A stretch of 15,671 nucleotides of DNA from Clostridiales bacterium (lineage in GTDB: Bacteria; Bacillota; Clostridia; Oscillospirales; Butyricicoccaceae): the NCBI GenBank assembly GCA_026419635.1, contig JANZZB010000021.1, forward strand, positions 1 through 15,671. The letters run 5' to 3'. This document shows positions 6,500 to 13,468 of this stretch, piece after piece (the first letter of the stretch is position 1; every line of letters starts with the position of its first letter). A model generated the notes under the pieces. The model had not been told where the DNA came from. It did no database searches and was given only the letters and a program-made list of their open reading frames with translations. The translations under genes and the position numbers were made by a program.

Positions 6500-7597
6500 A
6501 TGAAAGCATTAATCGTTGAGAAAGAAAAAATAAAGCACAATATCGAGAAGATTAGGGAACGCGCTGAAAATGCACAAATTATCGCGGTGCTTAAAGGCAA
6601 CGGTTATGGTCTTGGTTTATGTGAATTAGCAGAAACTGTGCGTGACGCCGGAATTTCTTCATTCGCTGTCACAGAACCGGAAGATGCTTTAAAACTCCGT
6701 AACGCGGGTTTTGCCGACGAGGAAATTTTGGTACTCCGTTCCACTGCTCTTGATGAAGATATCAATTTGGTTATTGAAGCATGTGCAACGGCGACTGTTG
6801 GCTCCTATGATGCCGCTGTTGCCTTAAACGGACTTGCTGAAAAACAGGGACTGGTTATAGATGCTCATCTCGAACTTGACACCGGTATGGGACGTTTCGG
6901 TTTTTTGATTTCCGAAATGGACCGGATTCTTTCCGTATATAAATATATGAGCAATATAAACATTACCGGCCTTTACACGCATCTTAGCTGTGCATTTGCA
7001 AATAAAAAAATGACTGAGATGCAAATTGCAAAACTTCAGAAAACAGCTGAGCGTATTAAAGAGGAAGGATTAAACCCGGGAACATTGCACGCGTTAAACA
7101 GCGCGGCGCTTTTTAAACAAACCGGACTTACTAAGCTTGACGCCGTTCGCGTCGGATCTGCAATTACAGGCAGAGTGCCCGCAAAATGCAATCATGAACT
7201 AAAAAGGACAGGCTATTTAAGCTGCCCGATCTGTGAAATAAGATGGCTTCCGGCAAAGCATTCGATAGGCTACGGTGCGGCTTATGTGACAAAAAAGCCA
7301 ACCAAAATCGCAGTCATTCCTTTGGGTTACAGCGATGGCTTTGCTCTTGAAAAAACGCGTGATATTTACAGGTTCCGCGATATGCTTCGTTATATGCTTG
7401 CGGAATTAAAAAAATGGACAGGCACCGGCAGGATTTACGTTTCGTTAAACGGACGCAGGGCGAGGGTTTTAGGACATGTTGGAATGGGACATACCATTAT
7501 CGATGTAACAAATATCGAATGCAAAACTGGTGATATTGTATCCTTTGATGTATCACCGCTCTATGTTGGAGCACAGGTACCTAGAAGTTATGTCTGA
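6500..7597 (+). CDS. alr: Alanine racemase-like PLP enzyme (divergent)
   Basis: Alanine racemase interconverts L- and D-alanine, supplying D-alanine for peptidoglycan. The 365 residues have the Alr layout. The PLP-binding Lys32 lies in VLKGNGYGLG, DTGMGRFG (127-134) holds the conserved Arg132, VRVGSAITG is the RxG region, and Tyr258 in SIGYGAAY matches the catalytic tyrosine. Two positions differ from well-studied Alr as I recall the Geobacillus numbering: Glu125 stands where the carbamylated lysine (K129) would be, and the C-terminal M-D pair (M312-D313) reads Met329-Gly330. The PLP motif also has Gly where Ala is usual (KGNGYG for KANAYG). It could be a housekeeping Alr, a second paralogue or another amino acid racemase. 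It begins eight bases after GGTGGGGGG and overlaps the next gene by 8 bases. Confidence 0.82.
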   Translation: MKALIVEKEKIKHNIEKIRERAENAQIIAVLKGNGYGLGLCELAETVRDAGISSFAVTEPEDALKLRNAGFADEEILVLRSTALDEDINLVIEACATATVGSYDAAVALNGLAEKQGLVIDAHLELDTGMGRFGFLISEMDRILSVYKYMSNINITGLYTHLSCAFANKKMTEMQIAKLQKTAERIKEEGLNPGTLHALNSAALFKQTGLTKLDAVRVGSAITGRVPAKCNHELKRTGYLSCPICEIRWLPAKHSIGYGAAYVTKKPTKIAVIPLGYSDGFALEKTRDIYRFRDMLRYMLAELKKWTGTGRIYVSLNGRRARVLGHVGMGHTIIDVTNIECKTGDIVSFDVSPLYVGAQVPRSYV

Positions 7598-8954
7598 TAC
7601 GCCTTTATACAGCGCGCTTTGCGCTTTGTCCGAACAGGAGAGGCTCCGGTTTCATATGCCCGGCCATAAAGGTAATGTACTTTACAGAAATGCGTTTTTG
7701 GATGCGGTAAGGATTGACTACACAGAGCTGCCTCAAACAGGTAATCTTTATAAAGACTGCGGGCCGATTTCGGAATCCGAAGCCCTTGCAGCAGAATATT
7801 TCGGAGCGAGTAAGTGTGCGTTTCTTACCGGAGGTTCTACGCAAGGGATCATGGCGGCCTTATCACTGGTTTGCCGCGAAAACGAGCATATAATTGTTGA
7901 TCGAAATTGCCATCGCAGTGTAACAAATACCTGCGGTTTAATCGGGATCACGCCGTACTATTTTTATCCGGAGATGCTTGCCGGATTTTCGATATGCCGC
8001 AGCGTGTCAGAAAAAGAGGTACTTCGTTCGGTAGAAAACCATCCCGATGCAAAAGCTGTTGTTGTCACAAGTCCCACGTATTACGGCGCGGCTGCAGATC
8101 TGGAATCCATCGCAAAAATCGTGCATTCTGCAAATATGATGCTGATCGTGGACGAAGCCCATGGGGCACATTTTCCGGCGATCGGAATGAAAAACGCAAT
8201 ACAATGCGGAGCCGATCTTGCTGTATGTTCAGCGCACAAAACAATGCCGGCCTTAACACAAGGAGCGTATCTTCTTGCAAACGAATCGTTTTCAGTATCG
8301 CAAATTCGACGTGCAACCTCTCTTTTCGGAACATCGAGCCCGTCTTATCTGGTTATGGCTTCTTTGGATTTATCAAGAGCATATTTATGCTTAGGCGGAG
8401 GAGAGAAATATCGCAACATCATATTAAAAATAAATGAAGTAAAATTGAAAATATTAAAAGAAACAAAATTTCGTATTCCTGTGTTTGAAAAATCAGACCC
8501 ATGCCGGTTGACGGTCGATACGGCAATTTCCGGATTGACAGGATTTTTTGTGGCCGAATGTTTACGCAATTCTTATAAAATTGATTGTGAAATGGCCGAC
8601 CGCGATCATGTTATTTTTATCATTACCTGTGAAGACAGTGAAGGGAAACTGGAACTACTTTGTGAAGCTTTTTTACAGATTTCAAAAAAGTATGAGAATT
8701 TGAAAAGCGCTATAAATACGATATCTATTCCAAAGCCTGTGGCATCGATGTCAATCAGGAAGGCACTGTTTTCTAAGGCTGAAAGTTGCATTCTGATGGA
8801 ATCAGATGGAAAAATTGCAGCTGAGCCTATCGCACCATACCCTCCGGGAATACCAGTTATTCTGCCGGGAGAACGCATTGATCGTTTATGCATTGAATAT
8901 TTGCTAACACAAGGGTATAATAAAACAGAGGAAGTCTTAGTAGTTCAATCGTAA
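7590..8954 (+). CDS. Orn/Lys/Arg decarboxylase-family PLP enzyme (YaaO/SpeA-like)
   Basis: This fold type I PLP enzyme belongs to the Orn/Lys/Arg decarboxylase major-domain family, whose members make polyamine precursors such as agmatine or cadaverine. Visible signatures are RFHMPGHKG near the N-terminus, ELPQTGNLY, AFLTGGSTQG (cofactor phosphate region), DEAHGAH with Asp188 and His191, and SAHKTMPALTQG with the PLP lysine Lys217. The length of about 454 residues fits the short Gram-positive type rather than the roughly 700-residue inducible enterobacterial enzymes. ATG 7590 is chosen because MSDTPLYSAL resembles family N-termini; it overlaps the racemase gene by 8 bases. An ATG at 7563 is possible. 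In Bacillus a homologue, yaaO, heads the tmk-darA-holB cluster, as here. The true substrate is not determinable. Confidence 0.87.
   Translation: MSDTPLYSALCALSEQERLRFHMPGHKGNVLYRNAFLDAVRIDYTELPQTGNLYKDCGPISESEALAAEYFGASKCAFLTGGSTQGIMAALSLVCRENEHIIVDRNCHRSVTNTCGLIGITPYYFYPEMLAGFSICRSVSEKEVLRSVENHPDAKAVVVTSPTYYGAAADLESIAKIVHSANMMLIVDEAHGAHFPAIGMKNAIQCGADLAVCSAHKTMPALTQGAYLLANESFSVSQIRRATSLFGTSSPSYLVMASLDLSRAYLCLGGGEKYRNIILKINEVKLKILKETKFRIPVFEKSDPCRLTVDTAISGLTGFFVAECLRNSYKIDCEMADRDHVIFIITCEDSEGKLELLCEAFLQISKKYENLKSAINTISIPKPVASMSIRKALFSKAESCILMESDGKIAAEPIAPYPPGIPVILPGERIDRLCIEYLLTQGYNKTEEVLVVQS
8893..8921 (+). promoter_or_regulatory. Probable internal promoter ahead of darA
   Basis: TTGAAT (8893-8898), a 17-bp spacer and perfect TATAAT (8916-8921) lie within the 3' end of the decarboxylase gene, about 74 bases before the darA start. 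It could give darA, holB and ricT independent expression. A match inside coding sequence can be chance, so confidence is moderate. Confidence 0.45.
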
Positions 8955-8994
8955 TAGTGTAATAGAAAAGGTTAACGGATAGAGGAGGTCTACA

Positions 8995-9318
8995 GTGAAA
9001 CTTGTTGTTGCAGTGATTAATCATGACGATGCACAGACAGTCCAGCAACATTTAATGCATGAAGGATACTTTTTTACAAAGCTATCTACTACAGGCGGAT
9101 TTTTAAGGACCGGAAACGCTACGGTTTTAATCGGCGTTGAAGATGAAAAAGTGCAGGATGTAATTGATTTAATTGATAAATATTCAAAGAGCAGAAAGCA
9201 AATCATCCCGACAACCTCCGAACTCGGAATGGGATTTTATCCATCGATGCCGGTTGAGGTTGTTGTTGGCGGCGCTACAATTTTTGTACTTAATGTCGAG
9301 GATTTTAAGAAAGTCTAG
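8995..9318 (+). CDS. darA: Cyclic-di-AMP receptor DarA (PstA/YaaQ)
   Basis: DarA is a small PII-like trimeric protein that binds cyclic-di-AMP, a second messenger tied to potassium and cell-wall homeostasis; its downstream partner is not well established. The 107 residues match the family length. Recognisable segments are MKLVVAVINHDDA at the N-terminus, the loop FTKLSTTGGFLRTGNATVLIGV (about 28-49) and the GMGFYPSMPVEVVVGGATIFV segment near the C-terminus. Translation starts at GTG 8995, with AGAGGAGG five bases upstream. It sits between a YaaO-like decarboxylase and holB, as in Bacillus, where tmk and yaaR are also present; neither occurs here. Confidence 0.93.
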   Translation: MKLVVAVINHDDAQTVQQHLMHEGYFFTKLSTTGGFLRTGNATVLIGVEDEKVQDVIDLIDKYSKSRKQIIPTTSELGMGFYPSMPVEVVVGGATIFVLNVEDFKKV

Positions 9319-9334
9319 TATTATAAATTCGGGG

Positions 9335-9366
9335 TGCCGCTCGCCGTTTTAGCGGCAGCCGCGGCA
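9335..9366 (+). repeat. GC-rich dyad with two alternative right arms
   Basis: TGCCGCT (9335-9341) can pair with AGCGGCA (9351-9357), or its first six bases can pair with a second GCGGCA at 9361-9366. No T tract follows, so it is not a standard terminator. It lies in the 113-base darA-holB gap. Its function is unknown. Confidence 0.5.
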
Positions 9367-9374
9367 TAGTCTAT

Positions 9375-9397
9375 AAAAGTTTGTTCACGAAACTTTT
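9375..9397 (+). repeat. AT-rich stem-loop between darA and holB
   Basis: AAAAGTTT (9375-9382) pairs perfectly with AAACTTTT (9390-9397) around a seven-base loop. It is followed by GTGG and not by a T run. It may stabilise or process the mRNA, or bind a regulator; this is inference. Confidence 0.45.
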
Positions 9398-9431
9398 GTG
9401 GATTGTATGTTCCGGGCAATAGGAGCTTTTT

Positions 9432-10274
9432 GTGAACATTAGCGAGCTTAAAGGAAACGAGAAAATCAAAGAAGCACTTTGTGGTATGGCATCGGAAACT
9501 TTTCCGCATGCTGCGATTATCGAGGGGGAAAAAGGGTCCGGTAAACATCAGCTTGCACAGTTCATTGCGTCTGCTATTGTCTGTAAAGTGGACAACTCTC
9601 CATGCGGTATTTGCACTGATTGCAAAAAATCAAATCAAGGACTTCATCCGGATATATCACTTCTGGGAGAAGAACAGGAACTGCGGGTTGATAATGCCAG
9701 AGAAGTCAGGCGGGATGCCTATATTCGGCCAAATGAAGCAAAAAGAAAAGTTTACATCATTGCGAATGCAGATAAAATGAATGTAAATACACAAAACGCG
9801 ATGTTGAAAATATTGGAAGAACCGCCGGAGACTGTGGTATTTCTGTTGCTTTGTGAAAGTAAAGAATCCCTGCTTCCGACTGTTTTGTCCAGATGTTCTG
9901 TTTTTTCGCTCCTTCCGCCTCTGGGCGATAACATTTCTGAAGATCCGCATATGGAGGAATTTATCCATACATTATGCGTTTCGACTGACTATGAAATACT
10001 AACTCAATGTGTTTCCTTGGAAAGCCTGAAAAGGGAACAGTTTTCGGACTTTCTTTTTTTGCTTTCCAAAACGGCGCGGGACGCAATCGTATTACAAACA
10101 AATGGTATAAATAGCAGTAAGGCTGCACAAGAACTTGCAGATCATTATTCATCAGAAAAGATCAGCAGAATATATATAATGGCGCAGGAAGCGTTAGATC
10201 AAATACAGTATAACGCGTCAAATGCGGCGATTATCGCCGGTCTTATATTGAAAAGCAACAGCTTAAGAATATAA
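9432..10274 (+). CDS. holB: DNA polymerase III delta-prime subunit HolB
   Basis: HolB is part of the clamp loader that places the sliding clamp on DNA for replication. The N-terminal AAA+ domain has a P-loop-like GEKGSGKH (residues 32-39), with His where Ser/Thr is usual. It is followed by the zinc-binding cysteines Cys51, Cys58, Cys61 and Cys64, a hallmark of clamp-loader AAA+ subunits. NTQNAMLKILEEPPE and the SRC motif in LSRCSVF (the sensor region) are also present. At 280 residues it is a little shorter than the usual 310-330, the difference being in the C-terminal collar region. Translation starts at GTG 9432, after AGGAGC at 9421-9426. It lies between darA and ricT, as in Bacillus. Confidence 0.92.
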   Translation: MNISELKGNEKIKEALCGMASETFPHAAIIEGEKGSGKHQLAQFIASAIVCKVDNSPCGICTDCKKSNQGLHPDISLLGEEQELRVDNAREVRRDAYIRPNEAKRKVYIIANADKMNVNTQNAMLKILEEPPETVVFLLLCESKESLLPTVLSRCSVFSLLPPLGDNISEDPHMEEFIHTLCVSTDYEILTQCVSLESLKREQFSDFLFLLSKTARDAIVLQTNGINSSKAAQELADHYSSEKISRIYIMAQEALDQIQYNASNAAIIAGLILKSNSLRI

Positions 10275-10287
10275 TTAGAATTGAAAT

Positions 10288-10303
10288 GGAGGTACGGCTT
10301 TTG
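10288..10303 (+). promoter_or_regulatory. Ribosome binding site selecting TTG 10301 for ricT
   Basis: GGAGG at 10288-10292 is eight bases before TTG 10301-10303. The upstream ATG at 10286 overlaps this site and is unlikely to be the start. Confidence 0.75.
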
Positions 10304-11200
10304 ACAGAAGTAATCGGAGTAAGATTTAAAAAAGTCGGTAAAGTATATTATTTCAGCCCGGAGGGCATTCAGGTAAATAAAGGTGACCATGTTATTGTCG
10401 AAACAGCCAGAGGGGTTGAATACGGGGAAGCCGTCATGCCAAACCGTATGGTCGAAGATGATAAAATTGTAAAGCCGCTCAGAAATATTCTTCGTATTGC
10501 TACCGAAGCAGATCAAAAAGTGATCGAAGAAAATGAGAGAAAGGAAAAAGAGGCATTTGATATTTGCTTAAAAAAGGTTGCAGATCATAATCTCGATATG
10601 AATCTTGTAGCCGTTGAATATACATTTGACCGAAACAAAGTCCTGTTTTATTTTACTGCCGACGGCAGGGTTGATTTTCGTGAACTTGTTAAAGATTTAG
10701 CTTCGGTTTTCCGCACAAGAATTGAACTACGGCAAATAGGTGTGCGGGATGAGGCAAAAATGATTGGTGGTCTTGGCGTTTGCGGAAAACCTTTGTGCTG
10801 TGCAACTTTTTTGGATGATTTCCAGCCGGTGTCTATAAATATGGCAAAAGAGCAGAATTTATCTTTGAATCCTGCGAAGATATCCGGTACATGCGGAAGG
10901 CTGATGTGCTGCTTAAAATATGAACAGGAAGCGTATGATGATTTGATCCGGACTACGCCTCCGGTTGATTCTATAGTAGAGACACCGCAGGGGCCAGGTA
11001 CAGTCATCGATGTCAGTCTCTTAAAAGGAACATGCAAAGTTCGGCTTGAAAATGCGCCTGATACGCCGAAATGCTTCGGAAAGTGCGAGTGCAAAATGCT
11101 TCGTGATCTTAGAGCAAAGCGTGAAAATACCAAAAATGCGGAACATGCAGATGCATCAGAAAAGATTCCGGATGAACTTAAAGATTTAACCAAAGAATGA
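10301..11200 (+). CDS. ricT: PSP1-domain protein RicT (YaaT)
   Basis: RicT is one subunit of the RicA-RicF-RicT complex, which in Bacillus binds 4Fe-4S clusters and works with RNase Y in mRNA processing, affecting competence, biofilm and sporulation. The 299-residue product has the PSP1 region: GDHVIVETARGVEYGE (28-43) and the cysteine motif CGKPLCC (161-167) followed by CGRLMCCLKYE (198-208). Cys161, Cys166, Cys167, Cys198, Cys203 and Cys204 are the likely cluster ligands, and Cys258, Cys262 and Cys264 form a further C-terminal group. A hydrophilic, charged tail follows residue 270. The start is TTG 10301, from the spacing of GGAGG. It is the last gene before a strong terminator. RicA and RicF homologues are not in this window. 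Confidence 0.92.
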   Translation: MTEVIGVRFKKVGKVYYFSPEGIQVNKGDHVIVETARGVEYGEAVMPNRMVEDDKIVKPLRNILRIATEADQKVIEENERKEKEAFDICLKKVADHNLDMNLVAVEYTFDRNKVLFYFTADGRVDFRELVKDLASVFRTRIELRQIGVRDEAKMIGGLGVCGKPLCCATFLDDFQPVSINMAKEQNLSLNPAKISGTCGRLMCCLKYEQEAYDDLIRTTPPVDSIVETPQGPGTVIDVSLLKGTCKVRLENAPDTPKCFGKCECKMLRDLRAKRENTKNAEHADASEKIPDELKDLTKE

Positions 11201-11212
11201 TCAATAAGAATA

Positions 11213-11253
11213 GGAAAGGGCAAAAGAGAAGACTTTTGCCCTTTCCCTTTTTT
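11213..11253 (+). terminator. Strong Rho-independent terminator after ricT
   Basis: A 14-bp perfect stem (11213-11226 with 11233-11246), a six-base loop and TTTTTT at 11248-11253 close the long transcription unit that starts at 5312. Confidence 0.95.
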
Positions 11254-11263
11254 GTAAAACACC

Positions 11264-11292
11264 TTGCTAATAACCAAACGAAATGATATGAT
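11264..11292 (+). promoter_or_regulatory. Promoter of the marR-degV pair
   Basis: TTGCTA (11264-11269), a 17-bp spacer and TATGAT (11287-11292) lie just after the terminator and 47 bases before the marR start codon. Both boxes are one or two bases off consensus. Confidence 0.65.
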
Positions 11293-11303
11293 AAAACAAA
11301 TAA

Positions 11304-11316
11304 TTTGATTTACAAA
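11304..11316 (+). promoter_or_regulatory. Possible operator dyad in the marR leader
   Basis: TTTG-ATTTA-CAAA is a short inverted repeat just downstream of the predicted transcription start. Its composition recalls the TTTGA/TCAAA half-sites of FabT-type MarR regulators, but four base pairs is little to go on. Confidence 0.25.
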
Positions 11317-11339
11317 GTTTTTTGGTGAGGGATGTTTAA

Positions 11340-11813
11340 GTGGCGGAACATGAGGAAATCAGAGGCTTCATAGATGATTTGTTTTATCGAATCCGCAAAA
11401 TTGAAGAAAATTCGCTTGCTACCGGATTGGATATGCCGGTCTCTGCCACTGAGATACATATTCTAGAAAAAATAGGGCCATCCGGTGCTTCACGTATGGG
11501 AGATATTGCAAGCAAACTCGGCATCACTCTTGCAACGTTAACCGTTGCCTGTGATAGGCTTGAAAGCAAAGGATTAATTGAAAAGAAGCGGAGCAGTCAG
11601 GATAAGCGGGCAGTAAAAATTACGCTAACGGATCCGGGAATGTTGGTCTATCGGTTTCACGAGGATTTTCACCATAGCATCATCGACGCTGTCATGGAAG
11701 GTCTTAATGAGGAAGAAATCCGTATTCTTGGACTCAGTGTAAAAAAACTGGAAACTTTCTTGGAAACGCAGGCGAAAAAAGAGCTTAAAGAAGAAGCTAT
11801 AGATGAACGTTAA
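11340..11813 (+). CDS. MarR-family transcriptional regulator
   Basis: This 157-residue protein has a MarR winged-helix domain. Residues 38-60 (SATEIHILEKIGPSGASRMGDIA) lead into the recognition region LGITLATLTVACDRLESKGLIEKKR (about 61-85), and RSSQDKRAVKITLTDPG is the wing. Helical stretches at both ends would form the dimer interface. The N-terminal helix FIDDLFYRIRKIEE resembles FabT, the fatty-acid synthesis regulator of Firmicutes, but no fab genes are in the window. Translation starts at GTG 11340, shortly after GGTGAGGGA. The next gene, 34 bases on, is a DegV-type fatty-acid-binding protein, so lipid-responsive control of that gene and of itself is a reasonable inference. The ligand is not known. 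Confidence 0.88.
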   Translation: MAEHEEIRGFIDDLFYRIRKIEENSLATGLDMPVSATEIHILEKIGPSGASRMGDIASKLGITLATLTVACDRLESKGLIEKKRSSQDKRAVKITLTDPGMLVYRFHEDFHHSIIDAVMEGLNEEEIRILGLSVKKLETFLETQAKKELKEEAIDER

Positions 11814-11847
11814 TAATTAAATAACGTAATATTGATTTGGGGGATTT

Positions 11848-12711
11848 ATGTCCAAAACACGAATTTTTATAGATTCTGTCTGTGATATTTCTAAATCGGA
11901 GATGGAAAAGCTGAGAATCGGTATGATTCCGCTTACAGTACATTTTAACAACGAACAATATATCGATAAAAGCGAAATCAATTGCAAATCGTTGTTTTCC
12001 CGAATCAATGAATTAAACTGCATGCCCGTAACATCGCAGCCAAGTCCGGATGTGTTTAGAAAAGCCTTTGCCAAAGCAAACGACTGTGACGACATCATTT
12101 GCATTACTATGACATCGGAGTCATCCGGTACATATAGATCTGCCTTAATAGCAAGGGATATGTTATTAGAAAACGGATTCAAACCAAATATGCATATTAT
12201 CGATTCAATGAATGTCTCCTACGCAACAGGTATTCTTGCAAAAAGAGCGGCGAAAATGGCTCTTGATCATATTCCTGCAGAAAAGATCGTTGCAACAATT
12301 CAGGAAATGGTGCCGCGCGCGTCAATTTATTTTGTTCTTGAAACGCTCGAATATGTAAAACGCGGTGGAAGGATCGGTACAATCAAAGCGACGATCGGAA
12401 GTCTTTTAAGAATTAAACCGATATTAACATTTATTAAAGGGATACCGACGGACGTCGATAGAATAAGGGGAATGGAGCAGGCTAAAGAGTGGCTTCTCAA
12501 TAAATTTGCAGCCGTTTCTGAAACGCTTGACGAAGTTACAGTTATTCACGCTGACTCTTACGACGACGCAAAAAAATTCTCCGATCAGATTGCCAAACGG
12601 TTTAAGAAAATCAAGATTAATATACAGGAAATTGGCGCCGTTCTTGCAGTTTATGCAGGTCCAAAAGCTCTTGGGCTTACATTCTTTGAGAAATTGCCCA
12701 GATGGACATGA
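11848..12711 (+). CDS. DegV/FakB-family fatty-acid-binding protein
   Basis: DegV-family proteins bind a long-chain fatty acid. Those of the FakB type present it to the kinase FakA for phosphorylation and entry into phospholipid synthesis. The 287 residues match the family. TSQPSP (62-67) and SESSGTYRSA (90-99) carry the Thr62 and Ser93 equivalents that hold the fatty-acid carboxylate. The middle segment YFVLETLEYVKRGGRIG is a strong family signature. The start ATG 11848 follows a GGGGGA site. It is paired with the MarR gene before it. A FakA kinase gene is not present here, so whether it feeds FakA cannot be shown. Confidence 0.92.
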   Translation: MSKTRIFIDSVCDISKSEMEKLRIGMIPLTVHFNNEQYIDKSEINCKSLFSRINELNCMPVTSQPSPDVFRKAFAKANDCDDIICITMTSESSGTYRSALIARDMLLENGFKPNMHIIDSMNVSYATGILAKRAAKMALDHIPAEKIVATIQEMVPRASIYFVLETLEYVKRGGRIGTIKATIGSLLRIKPILTFIKGIPTDVDRIRGMEQAKEWLLNKFAAVSETLDEVTVIHADSYDDAKKFSDQIAKRFKKIKINIQEIGAVLAVYAGPKALGLTFFEKLPRWT

Positions 12712-12714
12712 TAA

Positions 12715-12732
12715 ATTCTTAAAGTAAAGAAT
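12715..12732 (+). repeat. Short dyad after degV
   Basis: ATTCTT-AAAGTA-AAGAAT is a perfect 6-bp inverted repeat four bases after the degV stop. It lacks a T tract and is weak as a terminator; an operator for the next gene is possible. Confidence 0.3.
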
Positions 12733-12799
12733 AGGCGAAATATTTCTTATGTTTTGCCAAAAACACGGTAGTTTACAATATTTTTGGAGGTTTATAAAC

Positions 12800-13297
12800 A
12801 TGGATTATGCTGCTCTTACAAAGCTTATTGAAGATCAGGAAAACACTCTGCGTTTTGACCGCTTTACGCATGAAGACGCGCTGAAGTTGGGCCTATTAAT
12901 GGTTGAGAAAATGAAAAATCTTCCTAAACCAATGACGATAGAACTTTATAGGAATAATCTTCTTGTTTTTCGATATGCAAACGAAGGTGCAATCCGTAAT
13001 TACGACCGTTGGCTTGCGCGTAAGAGAAAAACAGTGGAAACGATGTACATGAGTTCCCTCCGTGCGTATGCTCAATTTAACCGCGATGGAAAAGATATTG
13101 CAAAAGATGTTTTTTGGGACCCGATGGAATTTGCTCTTTGCGGAGGCGGATTCCCCATCTTTGTAAACGAATGTGGAATGATAGGCACCGTACTTGTATC
13201 CGGTCAGCCCCATCTTGTGGATCATCAGTTTATTGTAGAATGTCTTTCGGAATATCTTGGCAAGACAACAAGGGGCACTGTTCTTGACTTTGCGTAA
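12800..13297 (+). CDS. UPF0303 family protein (GlcG/HbpS-like fold)
   Basis: This 165-residue protein matches the UPF0303 family, related to the heme-binding/degrading GlcG/HbpS fold. Its biochemical role is not settled. Seen features are LRFDRFTHEDALKLG (about 13-27), the central YDRWLARKRKTVE (about 69-81), and the C-terminal CGGGFPIFV followed by GTVLVSGQPHLVDHQFIVE, all typical of this family. It probably lacks a signal peptide. ATG 12800 is preferred over an upstream in-frame ATG at 12749 because TGGAGG (12785-12790) lies nine bases before it and the family begins near this methionine. It stands 88 bases after degV and is followed by its own terminator. Confidence 0.85.
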   Translation: MDYAALTKLIEDQENTLRFDRFTHEDALKLGLLMVEKMKNLPKPMTIELYRNNLLVFRYANEGAIRNYDRWLARKRKTVETMYMSSLRAYAQFNRDGKDIAKDVFWDPMEFALCGGGFPIFVNECGMIGTVLVSGQPHLVDHQFIVECLSEYLGKTTRGTVLDFA

Positions 13298-13323
13298 TAA
13301 TTAAAGCTTTGAATAAATGAGTT

Positions 13324-13364
13324 TAAGCTGCTTTTCTAAAAAAGGAAAGCAGCTTATTTTCTTT
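13324..13364 (+). terminator. Rho-independent terminator after the UPF0303 gene
   Basis: An 11-bp stem (13324-13334 with 13346-13356) is followed by TTTTCTTT (13357-13364). Confidence 0.85.
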
Positions 13365-13468
13365 GAGCTCCATATAAATATATGAATTGTTTCATGTTCA
13401 TCTCTGGAACGTTTTACAAATTCAACCGTCATAAAGTGAGAATCAGCATTTTAACGGGGGTGTGTCAA

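Noticed and set aside
9335..9397. Hairpins in the darA-holB gap as a terminator
   Set aside because: Neither hairpin is followed by a run of T residues.
10648..11277. Minus-strand open frame of 209 codons opposite ricT
   Set aside because: It covers the cysteine motifs of RicT and reads through the terminator hairpin; it is a shadow frame.
12754..12780. Promoter for the UPF0303 gene from TTGCCA and TACAAT-like boxes
   Set aside because: The spacing between the two boxes is too short (about 14 bases) and no better -35 box is present.
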